Source: Calliopsis andreniformis (Eukaryota > Arthropoda > Insecta > Hymenoptera > Andrenidae). Taken from it: a stretch of 64,000 nt of DNA. The notes under the pieces were generated by a model, which had not been told where the DNA came from, did not search any database, and was given only the letters and a program-made list of their open reading frames with translations. The position numbers and the translations under genes were made by a program. Shown here one piece after another: positions 39,093 to 51,600 of this stretch. Where the stretch lies: assembly GCF_051401765.1 (NCBI RefSeq), contig NW_027480570.1, forward strand, positions 372,001-436,000, given 5' to 3'. Every line of letters begins with the position of its first letter. The first letter of the stretch is position 1.

Positions 39093-39768
39093 TGAGGATT
39101 GAGGATTGAGTATTGAGGATTGACGCTTGAGGATTGAGGGTTGAGGATGTAGGATTGAAGAGAGAGGACTGAGTGTTGAGGATTGAGTGTTGAGAATTGA
39201 TGCTTGAGGTTTGAAATTTGATTATTGAATATTCTGGATTGAGTATTGAACCATCAGGGTTCAGGATGTTCTACTGAGTATTGAGAATTGAGGATTGATG
39301 GTTGAGTATTGAGGATTGATGGTTGAGGGTTGAGTGTTGAATATTGAGGATTGAGGATTGAGGATTGAGGATTGATGATTGAGGATTGAAGATTGATTAT
39401 TGATGATTGAAGATTGAGGATTGAGGATTGAGGGTTGAGGATTGAGGACGAGGACTGACGGTTGAGGATTGAGGTTTGAGGATTGAGGATTGAGGATTGT
39501 GGACTGAGGCTTGAGGATTGAGGATTGAGTATTGAGGATTGACGCTTGAGGATTGAGGGTTGAGGATGTAGGATTGAAGAGAGAGGACTGAGTGTTGAGG
39601 ATTGAGTGTTGAGAATTGATGCTTGAGGTTTGAAATTTGATTATTGAATATTCTGGATTGAGTATTGAACCATCAGGGTTCAGGATGTTCTATTGAGTAT
39701 TGAGAATTGAGGATTGATGGTTGATTATTGAGGATTGATTGTTGAGGGTTGAGTGTTGAAAATTGAGT
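39093..39768. repeat. Paired 15-bp inverted-repeat islands, 419 bp apart (A copy 3)
   Basis: The inverted repeats are at 39,248-39,262 and 39,667-39,681. Both match copy 1 at offset 33,888 with no difference seen. Confidence 0.88.
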
Positions 39769-40583
39769 ATTGAGGATTGAGGATTGAGGTTTGAGGATTG
39801 AGGATTGAGGATTGAGGGTTGAGTACTGAGGATTGAGGATTGAGGACTGAGGATTGAAGATTGAGAATTGAAGATTGAGTATTGAGGTCTGAATATTGAC
39901 GATTGAGTATTGAAGATTGAGGATTGAGGATTGAGGATTGAGGATTGCAGATTGAGTATTGAGGATTGAAGATTGAGGATTCAGGATTGAGGATTGAGGA
40001 TTGAGGATTGAGGATTGAGGATTGAGGGTTGAAGATTGGGTATTGAGGATTGAAAATTGAGGATTGAGGATTGAGGATTGAGGATTGAGGATTGAGCATT
40101 GAAGATTGAGGATTGGGGATTGAGGATTGAAGATTGAGTATTGATGATTGAATATTGAGGATTGATAATTGAGAATTGATGATTGAGGATTGAGGATTGA
40201 GTATTGAGGTTTGAAGGTTGAGGATTGAGGATTGAGGATTGAGGATTGATGATTGAGGATTGAGGATTGAGGATTGAGGATTGAAGATTGAGTATTGAGG
40301 ATTGAAGATTGAGGATTAAGGATTGAGGATTGGGGATTGAGGATCTAGGATTGGAGATTGATTATTGGGTTTGAAGATTGAGGACTGAGGATTGAGGATT
40401 GCTAATTCAGAATTGAGGATGAGGACTGAGGGTTGAGGACTGAGGTTTGAGGAGCGAGGATTGAGGATTGAGGATTGAGGACTGAGGATTGACGATTGAG
40501 TATTGAAGATAGAGGATTTATGACTGAGGATTGAGGATTGAGGATTGAGGATTGAGGATTGAGGATTGAGGATTGAGGATTGA

Positions 40584-41383
40584 AGATAGAGTATTGAGGA
40601 TTGAATATTGAGGATTGAGGTTTGAGGATTGAGAATGAGGGCTGAGGGTTGAGGATTGAGGTTTGAGTATAGAATCCTGAGAATTCAGGATATTCTATCG
40701 AGCATTGAGAATATAGGATTGATGGTTGAGGACTGAGGATTGAGGATTGAGAATTCAGGATTCAGGATCGAGGATTGAAGATTGAGGATTGGGTATTGAG
40801 GATTGAAGAATGAGGATTGAGGATTGAGGATTGAGGGTTGAGGATTGAGGATTGAAGATTGAGGATTGGGTATTGAGGATTGAAGAATGAGGTTTGAGGG
40901 TTTAGGATTGAGGATTTAGGATTGAGTATTGAGCATTGAAGATTGAGGATTGGGTATTGAGGATTGAAGAATGAGGATTGAGGATTGAGGATTGAGGATA
41001 GAGGATTGAGGATTGAAGATTGAGGATTGGCTATTGAGGATTGAAGAATGAGGATTGAGGGTTGAGGATAGAGTATTGAGGATTGAGTATTGAGTATTGA
41101 AGGTTGAGGATTGTGGATTGAGGATTGAGGATTGAGGATTGAATATTGAAGATTGAGTATTGATCCCTGAGGATTGAGGATTGAGGATTGAGTATTGAGA
41201 ATTGAGGATTGATGGTTGAGTACTGAGGATTGAGGATTGAGTATTGAGTGTTGAAGATTGAGGATTGATGATTGAAGATTGAGGATTGGGGATTGAGGAT
41301 TGAAGATTGAGTATTGAGGATTGAAGATTGAGGATTGAGGATTGAAGATTGAGTATTGAGGATTGAAGATTGAGGATTGAGGA
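40584..41383. repeat. Linker between block A copies 3 and 4
   Basis: Up to about 41,302 it repeats 23,281-24,000 at offset 17,303, with a C-class 26-bp island at 40,671 preceded by GAGAATGAGGGCTG. About 250 bp of it (40,584-40,833) has no counterpart at 48,665, where the same two flanks are joined directly. From 41,302 to 41,383 it consists of plain heptamers leading into copy 4. Confidence 0.72.
40671..40696. repeat. 26-bp inverted-repeat island, C class (A3-A4 linker)
   Basis: It is the counterpart of the island at 23,368 at offset 17,303, with the same mixed left flank. Confidence 0.9.
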
Positions 41384-43541
41384 TTGAGGATTGAGGATTG
41401 AGGATTGAGAATTGATGATTGAGGACTGTGGGTTGAAGATTGAGGATTGGGTATTGAGGATTGAAGAATGACGATTGGGGATTGAGGATTGAGGATTGAG
41501 GATTGAAGATTGAGTATTGAGGATTGAAGATTGAGGATTGAGGATTGAGGATTGAGGATTGAGGATTGAGGATTGAAGATTGAGTATTGAGGATTGAAGA
41601 TTGAGGATTGAGTATTGAGTGTTGAGGATAGAGGATTGAGGTTTGAAGATAGAGGATTGAGGATTGAGGATTGAGGATTGAGGATTGAGGATTGAGCATG
41701 AGGGCTGAGGGTTGAGGATTGAGGTTTGATGACTGAGGACTGAGGATTGAGGATTGAGGATTGAGGATTGAGGATTGAGGATTGAAGATTGAGGATTGGG
41801 TATTGAGGATTGAAGAATGAGGATTGAGGATTGAGGATTGAGGATTGAGGATTGAGGATTGAGGATTGAAGATTGAGGATTGAGTATTGAGGGTTGAAGA
41901 ATGAGGATTGCGGATTGAGGATTGAGGATATAGTATTGAAGATTGAGTATTGAGGATTGAAGATTGAGGGTTCAGGAATGAGTACTGAGGATTGAGTATT
42001 GAGGACTGAGGATTGAAGATTGAGAATTGAAGATTGAGTATTGAGGACTGAATATTGACGATTGAGGATTGAAGATTGAGGATTGAGGTTTGAGGATAGA
42101 GGATTGAGGATTCAGTGTTGGACAATGAGGATTGATGGTTGAAGATTGAGTATTGGGGATTGAGGATTGAGGAATGAGTATTGAAGATTGAGGATTGATG
42201 ATTGAGGATTGAGGATTGAGGATTGAAGATTGAGGATTGGGTATTGAGGATTGAAGAATTAGGATTGAGAGTTGAGGATTGAGAATAGAGGATTCAGGGT
42301 TGAAGATTGAGGATTGGGTATTGAGGATTGAAGAATGAGGATTGAGGATTGAAGATTGAGGATTGGGTATTGAGGATTGAAGAATGAGGATTGAGGATGA
42401 GGATTGAGGATTGAGGTTTGAGGATTGAAGATTGAGGATTGGGTATTGAGGATTGAAGGATGAGGATTGAGGATTGAGGATTGAGGATTGAGGATTGAAG
42501 ATTGAGTATTGAGGATTGAAGATTGAGTGTTGAGGAATGAGGACTGAGTATTGAGGATTGAAGATTGAGTATTGAGGATTGAAGATTGAGGATTGAGTAT
42601 TGAGGATTGAAGATTGAATATTGAGGACTGAGGATTGAGGGTTGTGGATTGAGAACGAGGACTGAGGGTTGAATATTGATGTTTGAGGTCTGAGGATTAA
42701 GGATTGAGGAATAAGAATTGAGGATTGAGGATTGAGGATTGAAGATTGAGGAATGGGTATTGAGGACTGAAGAATGAGGATTGAGGATTGAGGATTGAGG
42801 ATTGAGGATTGAGGATTGCAGATTGAGTATTGAGGATTGAAGATTGAGGATTCAGGATTGAGGATTGAGGATTGAGGATTGAGGATTGAGGATTGAGGAT
42901 TGAAGATTGGGTATTGAGGATTGAAAATTGAGGATTGAGGATTGAGGATTGAGGATTGAGGATTGAGCATTGAAGATTGAGGATTGGGGATTGAGGATTG
43001 AAGATTGAGTATTGATGAATGAATATTGAGGATTGATAATTGAGAATTGATGATTGAGGATTGAGGATTGAGGATTGAGTATTGAGGATTGAAGGTTGAG
43101 GACTGAGGATTGAGGATTGAGGATTGATGATTGAGGATTGAGGATTGAGGATTGAGGATTGAAGATTGAGTATTGAGGATTGAATATTGAGGATTAAGGA
43201 TTGAGGATTGGGGATTGAGTATCTAGGATTGGAGATTGATTATTGGGTTTGAAGATTGAGGATTGAGGATTGAGGATTGCTAATTCAGAATTGAGGATGA
43301 GGACTGAGGGTTGAGGACTGAGGTTTGAGGAGCGAGGATTGAGGATTGAGGATTGAGGACTGAGGATTGACGATTGAGTATTGAAGATAGAGGATTTATG
43401 ACTGAGGATTGAGGATTGAGGATTGAGGATTGAGGATTGAGGATTGAGGATTGAAGATTGAGTATTGAGGATTGAATATTGAGGATTGAGGTTTGAGGAT
43501 TGAGAATGGGGGCTGAGGGTTGAGGATTGAGGTTTGAGTAT

Positions 43542-43567
43542 AGAATCCTGAGAATTCAGGATATTCT
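43542..43567. repeat. 26-bp inverted-repeat island, C class (A copy 4)
   Basis: It is the counterpart of the island at 35,460 at offset 8,082. About 40 bp downstream one GACTGAGG is GACTCAGG, private to this copy. Confidence 0.9.
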
Positions 43568-46500
43568 ATCGAGCATTGAGAATATAGGATTGATGGTTGA
43601 GGACTCAGGATTGAGGATTGAGAATTCAGGATTCAGGATCGAGGATTGAAGATTGAGGGTTGGGTATTGAGGATTGAAGAATGAGGATTGAGGATTGAGG
43701 ATTGAGGATTGAGGATTGAGGATTGAAGATTGAGGATTGGGTATTGAGGATTGAAGAATGAGGATTGAGGGTTTAGGATTGAGGATTTAGGATTGAGTAT
43801 TGAGCATTGAAGATTGAGGATTGGGTATTGAGGATTGAAGAATGAGGATTGAGGATTGAGGATTGAGGATAGAGGATTGAGGATTGAAGATTGAGGATTG
43901 GCTATTGAGGATTGAAGAATGAGGATTGAGGGTTGAGGATAGAGTATTGAGGATTGAGTATTGAGTATTGAAGGTTGAGGATTGTGGATTGAGGATTGAG
44001 GATTGAGGATTGAATATTGAAGATTGAGTATTGATCCCTGAGGATTGAGGATTGAGGATTGAGTATTGAGAATTGAGGATTGATGGTTGAGTATTGAGGA
44101 TTGAGGATTGAGTATTGAGTGTTGAAGATTGAGGATTGATGATTGAAGATTGAGGATTGGGGATTGAGGATTGAGGAATGAGTATTGAGGATTGAAGATT
44201 GGTGATTGAGGATTGAGGATTGAGGATTGAGTATTGAGGATTGACGCTTGAGGATTGACGATTGAGCATAGAGGATTGAAGATTGAGGACTGGCGATTGA
44301 GGATTGAATATTGAGGATTAAGGACTGAGGATTGAGGATTGAGGATCTAGGATTGGAGATTGATTTTTGGGGATAGAAGATTGAGGATTGAGGATTGAGG
44401 ATTGCTAATTGAGAATTGAGGATGAGGACTGAGGATTGAGCATTGAGGTTTGAGGACTGAGGGCTGAGGATTGAGGATTGAGGATTGATGATTGAGGATT
44501 GAGGATTGAGGATTGGGTATTGAGGATTGAGCATTGAGGTTTGAGGACTGAGTTCTGAGGATTGAGGATTGGGGATTGAGGTTTGAGGATGAGGGCTGAG
44601 GGTTGAGGATTGAGGTTTGAGGACTGAGGACTGAGGATTGAGGATTGAGGATTGAGGATTGAGGATTGAGGATTGAAGATTGAGGATTGGGTATTGAGGA
44701 TTGAAGAATGAGGATTGGGTATTGAGGATTGAAGAATGAGGATTGAGGATTGAGGATTGAGGATTGAGGATTGAAGATTGAGTACTGAGGATTGAAGATT
44801 GAGGGTTGAGGATTGAGTACTGAGGATTGAGTATTGAGGGCTGAGGATTGAAGATTGAGAATTGAAGATTGAGTATTGAGGACTGAATATTGACGATTGT
44901 GGATTGAAGATTGAGGATTGAGGATTGAGGATTGAGGATTGAGGATTCAGTGTTGGACAATGAGGATTGATGGTTGAAGATTGAGGATTGGGGATTGAGG
45001 ATTGAGGAATGAGTATTGAAGATTGAGGATTGATGATTGAGGATTGAGGATTGAGGATTGAAGATTGAGGATTGGGTATCGAGGGTTGAAGAATGAGGAT
45101 TGAGGATTGAAGATTGAGGATTGGGTATTGAGGATTGAAAAATGAGGATTGGGGATTGAGGATTGAGGATTGAGGATTGAGGATTGAAGATTGAGGATTG
45201 GGTATTGAGGATTGGAGAATGAGGATTGAGGATTGAGGATTGAGGATTGAGGATTGAAGATTGAGTATTGAGGACTGAAGATTGAGGATTGAGGATTGAA
45301 GATTGAGTATTGAGGATTGAAGATTGAGGATTCAGGATTGAGGAATGAGTATTGATGATTGAGGATTGATGATTGAGGATTGAGCATTGAGGATTGGGGA
45401 TTGAGGATTGAGCATTGAGGTTTGAGGACTGAGGTCTGAGGATTGAGGATTGGGGATTGATGATTGAGGATTGAGGATTGAGGATTGGGTATTGAGGATT
45501 GAGCATTGAGGTTTGAGGACTGAGGGCTGAGGTTTGAGTATTGAGGATTGAGGATTGACGATGAGGGCTGAGGGTTGAGGATTGAGGTTTGAGGACTGAG
45601 GACTGAGGATTGAGGATTGAGGATTGAGGATTGAGGATTGAGGATTGAAGATTGAGGATTGGGTATTGAGGATTGAAGAATGAGGATTGAGGATTTAGGA
45701 TTGAGGATTGAGGATTGAGGATTGAAGATTGAGGATTGGGTATTGAGGATTGAAGAATGAGGATTGAGGATTGAGGATTGAGGATTGAGGATTGAAGATT
45801 GAGTATTGAGGATTGAAGATTGAGGGTTGAGGATTGAGTACTGAGGATTGAGCATTGAGGACTGAGGATTGAACATTGAGAATTGAAGATTGAGTATTGA
45901 GGACTGAATATTGACGATTGAGGATTGAAGATTGAGGATTGAGGATTGAGGATTGAGGATTGAGGATTCAGTGTTGGACAATGAGGATTGATGGTTGAAG
46001 ATTGAGGATTGGGGATTGAGGATTGAGGAGTGAGTATTGAAGATTGAGGATTGATGATTGAGGATTGAGGATTGAGGATTGAAGATTGAGGATTGGGTAT
46101 TGAGGATTGAAGAATTAGGATTGAGAATTGAGGATTGAGGATAGAGGATTGAGGGTTGACGATTGAGGATTGGGTATTGAGTGTTGAGGATTGAGGATTG
46201 AGGTGTGAAGATAGAGGATTGAGGATTGAGGATTGAGGATTGAGGATTGAGGATTGAGGATTGAATATTGGTGATTGAATATTGAGGACTGAGGATTAAG
46301 GTTTGTGGATTGAGGACGAGGACTGAGGGTTGAATATTGATGTTTGAGGTCTGAGGATTAAGGATTGAGGATTGAGAATTTAGGATTGAGGATTGAGGAT
46401 TGAAGATTGAGGATTGGGTATTGAGGATTGAAGAATGAGGATTGGCGATTGAGGATTGACGATTGAGTATTGAGTATTGAGGATTGAAGATTGAGTACTG

Positions 46501-47020
46501 ATGATTGAAGATTGAGGATTGAGGATTGAGGGTTGAGTATTAAGGACGAGGACTGACGGTTGAGGAGTGAGGTTTGAGGATTGAGGATTGAGGATTGAGG
46601 ACTGAGGCTTGAGGATGGACGATTGAGCATAGAGGATTGAAGATTCAGGACTGGCGATTGAGGATTGAAGATTGAGGATTAAGGACTGAGGATTGGGGAT
46701 TGAGGATCTAGGATTGGAGATTGATTTTTGGGGATTGAAGATTAAGGATTGAGGATTGAGGATTGCTAATTGAGAATTGAGGATGAGGACTGAGGGTTGA
46801 GGATTGAGGTTTGAGGAACGAGGATTGAGGATTGAGGGTTAAGGACTGAGGATTGACGATTGAGTATTGAATATTGAGGATTTATGACTGAGGATTGAGG
46901 ATTGAGGATTGAGGATTGAGGATTGAGGATTGAAGATTGAGTATTGGGGATTGAATATTGAGGATTGAGGATTGAGGATTGAGAATGAGGGCTGAGGGTT
47001 GAGGATTGAGGTTTGAGTAT

Positions 47021-47046
47021 AGAATCCTGAGAATTCAGGATATTCT
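47021..47046. repeat. 26-bp inverted-repeat island, T class (A copy 4)
   Basis: It is the counterpart of the island at 38,939 at offset 8,082. Confidence 0.9.
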
Positions 47047-47174
47047 ATTGAGCATTGAGAATTTAGGATTGATGGTTGAGGACTGAGGATTGAGGATTGA
47101 GGATTGAGGATTGAGGATTGAGTATTGAGGATTGAAGATTGAGTATTGAGGATTGAAGATTGGTGATTGAGGAT

Positions 47175-47850
47175 TGAGGATTGAGGATTGAGTATTGAGG
47201 ATTGACGCTTGAGGATTGAGGGTTGAGGATGTAGGATTGAAGAGAGAGGACTGAGTGTTGAGGATTGAGTGTTGAGAATTGATGCTTGAGGTTTGAAATT
47301 TGATTATTGAATATTCTGGATTGAGTATTGAACCATCAGGGTTCAGGATGTTCTACTGAGTATTGAGAATTGAGGATTGATGGTTGAGTATTGAGGATTG
47401 ATGGTTGAGGGTTGAGTGTTGAATATTGAGGATTGAGGATTGAGGATTGAGGATTGATGATTGAGGATTGAAGATTGATTATTGATGATTGAAGATTGAG
47501 GATTGAGGATTGAGGGTTGAGGATTGAGGACGAGGACTGACGGTTGAGGATTGAGGTTTGAGGATTGAGGATTGAGGATTGTGGACTGAGGCTTGAGGAT
47601 TGAGGATTGAGTATTGAGGATTGACGATTGAGGATTGAGGGTTGAGGATGTAGGATTGAAGAGAGAGGACTGAGTGTTGAGGATTGAGTGTTGAGAATTG
47701 ATGCTTGAGGTTTGAAATTTGATTATTGAATATTCTGGATTGAGTATTGAACCATCAGGGTTCAGGATGTTCTATTGAGTATTGAGAATTGAGGATTGAT
47801 GGTTGATTATTGAGGATTGATTGTTGAGGGTTGAGTGTTGAAAATTGAGG
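47175..47850. repeat. Paired 15-bp inverted-repeat islands, 419 bp apart (A copy 4)
   Basis: The inverted repeats are at 47,330-47,344 and 47,749-47,763. The second core begins GACGATTGAGG where the others have GACGCTTGAGG. Confidence 0.88.
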
Positions 47851-48664
47851 ATTGAGGATTGAGGATTGAGGTTTGAGGATTGAGGATTGAGGATTGAGGG
47901 TTGAGTACTGAGGATTGAGGATTGAGGACTGAGGATTGAAGATTGAGAATTGAAGATTGAGTATTGAGGTCTGAATATTGACGATTGAGTATTGAAGATT
48001 GAGGATTGAGGATTGAGGATTGAGGATTGCAGATTGAGTATTGAGGATTGAAGATTGAGGATTCAGGATTGAGGATTGAGGATTGAGGATTGAGGATTGA
48101 GGATTGAGGGTTGAAGATTGGGTATTGAGGATTGAAAATTGAGGATTGAGGATTGAGGATTGAGGATTGAGGATTGAGCATTGAAGATTGAGGATTGGGG
48201 ATTGAGGATTGAAGATTGAGTATTGATGATTGAATATTGAGGATTGATAATTGAGAATTGATGATTGAGGATTGAGGATTGAGTATTGAGGTTTGAAGGT
48301 TGAGGATTGAGGATTGAGGATTGAGGATTGATGGTTGAGGATTGAGGATTGAGGATTGAGGATTGAAGATTGAGTATTGAGGATTGAAGATTGAGGATTA
48401 AGGATTGAGGATTGGGGATTGAGGATCTAGGATTGGAGATTGATTATTGGGTTTGAAGATTGAGGACTGAGGATTGAGGATTGCTAATTCAGAATTGAGG
48501 ATGAGGACTGAGGGTTGAGGACTGAGGTTTGAGGAGCGAGGATTGAGGATTGAGGATTGAGGACTGAGGATTGACGATTGAGTATTGAAGATAGAGGATT
48601 TATGACTGAGGATTGAGGATTGAGGATTGAGGATTGAGGATTGAGGATTGAGGATTGAGGATTG

Positions 48665-51600
48665 AGGGTTGAGGATTGAGGATTGAAGATTGAGGATTGG
48701 GTATTGAGGATTGAAGAATGAGGTTTGAGGGTTTAGGATTGAGGATTTAGGATTGAGTATTGAGCATTGAAGATTGAGGATTGGGTATTGAGGATTGAAG
48801 AATGAGGATTGAGGATTGAGGATTGAGGATAGAGGATTGAGGATTGAAGATTGAGGATTGGCTATTGAGGATTGAAGAATGAGGATTGAGGGTTGAGGAT
48901 AGAGTATTGAGGATTGAGTATTGTGTATTGAAGGTTGAGGATTGTGGATTGAGGATTGAGGATTGAGGATTGAATATTGAAGATTGAGTATTGATCCCTG
49001 AGGATTGAGGATTGAGGATTGAGTATTGAGAATTGAGGATTGATGGTTGAGTACTGAGGATTGAGGATTGAGTATTGAGTGTTGAAGATTGAGGATTGAT
49101 GATTGAAGATTGAGGATTGGGGATTGAGGATTGAGGAATGAGTATTGAAGATTGAAGATTGATGATTGAGGATTGAGGATTGAGGATTGGGTATTGAGGA
49201 TTGAGCATTGAGGTTTGAGGACTGAGGGCTGAGGATTGAGGATTGAGGATTGAGGATTGAGGATGAGGGCTGAGGGTTGAGGATTGAGGTTTGAGGACTG
49301 AGGACTGAGGATTGAGGATTGAGAATTGAGGATTGAGGATTGAGGATTGAAGATTGAAGATTGGGTATTGAGGATTGAAGAATGAGGATTGAGGATTGAA
49401 GATTGAGTATTGAGGATTGAAGTTTGAGGATTGAGTATTGACGATTGAGGATTGAGGTTTGAAGATTGAGGATTGAGGATTGAGGGCTGAGGATTGAGGA
49501 TTGAGGATTGAAGATTGCATATTGATGATTGAATATTGAGGACTGAGTATTGAAGGTTGTGGATTGAGGACGAGGACTGAGGGTTGAATATTGATGTTTG
49601 AGGTCTGAGGATTAAGGATTGAGGATTGAGAATTGAGGATTGAGGATTGAGGATTGAAGATTGAGGATTGGGTATTGAGGTTTGAAGAATGAGGATTGAG
49701 GATTGAGGTTTGAGGATTGACGATTGCAGATTGAGTATTGAGGATTGAAGATTGAGGATTGAGTATTGAGTGTTGAGGATTGAGGATTGAGGTTTGAAGA
49801 TAGAGGATTGAGGATTGAGGATTGAGGATTGAAGATTAAGGATTGAGGATTGAAGATTAAGGATTGAAGATTGAATATTGATGATTGAATATTGAGGACT
49901 GAGGATTGAGGTTTGTGGATTGAGGACGAGGACTGAGGGTTGAATATTGATGTTTGATGTCAGAGGATTAAGGATTGAGGATTGAGAATTGAGGATTGAA
50001 GATTGAGGATTGAAGATTGAGGAATGGGTATTGAGGATTGAAGAATGAGGATTGAGGATTGAGGATTGAGGATTGAGGATTGCAGATTGAGTATTGAGGA
50101 TTGAAGATTGAGGATTCAGGATTGAGGATTGAGGATTGAGGATTGAGGATTGAGGATTGTGGATTGAAGATTGGGTATTGAGGATTGAAGATTGAGGATT
50201 GAGGATTGAGGATTGAGGATTGAGGATTGAGCATTGAAGATTGAGGATTGGGGATTGAGGATTGACGATTGAGGACTGAGTATTGGGTACTGAAGATTGA
50301 GGAATGGGTATTGAGGATTGAAGAATGAGGATTGAGGATTGAGGATTGAGGATTGAGTATTGCAGATTGAGTATTGAGGATTGAAGATTGAGGATTCAGG
50401 ATTGAGGATTGAGGATTGAAGATTGAGTATTGAGGATTGAAGATTGAGGATTGAGTATTGAGTGTTGAGGATTGAGGATTGAGGTTTGAAGATAGAGGAT
50501 TGAGGATTGAGGATTGAGGATTGAAGATTAAGGATTGAGGATTGAAGATTAAGGATTGAAGATTGAATATTGATGATTGAATATTGAGGACTGAGGATTG
50601 AGGTTTGTGGATTGAGGACGAGGACTGAGGGTTGAATATTGATGTTTGAGGTCTGAGGATTAAGGATTGAGGATTGAGAATTGAGGATAGAGGATTGAGG
50701 GTTGAAGATTGAGGATTGGGTATTGAGGATTGAAGAATGGGGATTGAGGATTGAGGATTGAGGATTGAGGATTGAAGATTGAGTATTGAGGATTGAAGAT
50801 TGAGGATTGAGGATTGAGGATTGAGGATTGAGGATTGAGTACTGAGGATTGAGGATTGAGGATTGAGGATCGAAGATTGAGAATTGAAGATTGAGTATTG
50901 AGGACTGAAGATTGACGATTGAGGATTGAAGAATGAGGATTGAGGATTGAGGATTGAGGATTGAGGATTGAAGATTGAGTATTGGGGATTGAATATTGAG
51001 GATTGAGGATTGAGGATTGAGAATGAGGGCTGAGGGTTGAGGATTGAGGTTTGAGTATAGAATCCTGAGAATTCAGGATATTCTATTGAGCATTGAGAAT
51101 TTAGGATTGATGGTTGAGGACTGAGGATTGAGGATTGAGGATTGAGGATTGAGGATTGAGTATTGAGGATTGAAGATTGAGTATTGAGGATTGAAGATTG
51201 GTGATTGAGGATTGAGGATTGAGGATTGAGTATTGAGGATTGACGCTTGAGGATTGACGATTGAGCATAGAGGATTGAAGATTGAGGACTGGCGATTGAG
51301 GATTGAATATTGAGGATTAAGGACTGAGGATTGAGGATTGAGGATCTAGGATTGGAGATTGATTTTTGGGGATAGAAGATTGAGGATTGAGGATTGAGTA
51401 TTGCTAATTGAGAATTGAGGATGAGGAATGAGGATTGAGCATTGAGGTTTGAGGACTGAGGGCTGAGGATTGAGGATTGAGGATTGATGATTGAGGATTG
51501 AGGATTGAGGATTGGGTATTGAGGATTGAGCATTGATGTTTGAGGACTGAGGGCTGAGGATTGAGGATTGGGGATTGAGGTTTGAGGATGAGGGCTGAGG

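Larger units (their letters stand above)
33182..40602. repeat. Higher-order block A, copy 3
   Basis: From 33,889 onward it matches copy 1 (1-6,714) with no difference that I could find. From its left end near 33,182 it matches copy 2 from 12,835, so the A block extends at least 700 bp further left than the window shows for copy 1. Islands lie at 35,460 and 38,939 (26-bp) and at 39,248 and 39,667 (15-bp). CAGTGTTGGACAAT markers are at 34,030, 36,866 and 37,887. It shares with copy 1 the extra A (34,345-34,347) and the 77-bp absence. Confidence 0.9.
41383..48664. repeat. Higher-order block A, copy 4
   Basis: It aligns with copy 3 at an offset of 8,082-8,083, fluctuating by one heptamer around 42,800-43,540. 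It lacks the 77-bp segment, like copies 1 and 3, but agrees with copy 2 at many single bases. At 46,760-46,890 it has GCTAATTGAG and GGAACGAGG where copies 1 and 3 have GCTAATTCAG and GGAGCGAGG. Islands are at 43,542, 47,021, 47,330 and 47,749. Near 47,633 one GACGCTTG is replaced by GACGATTG. Confidence 0.88.
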
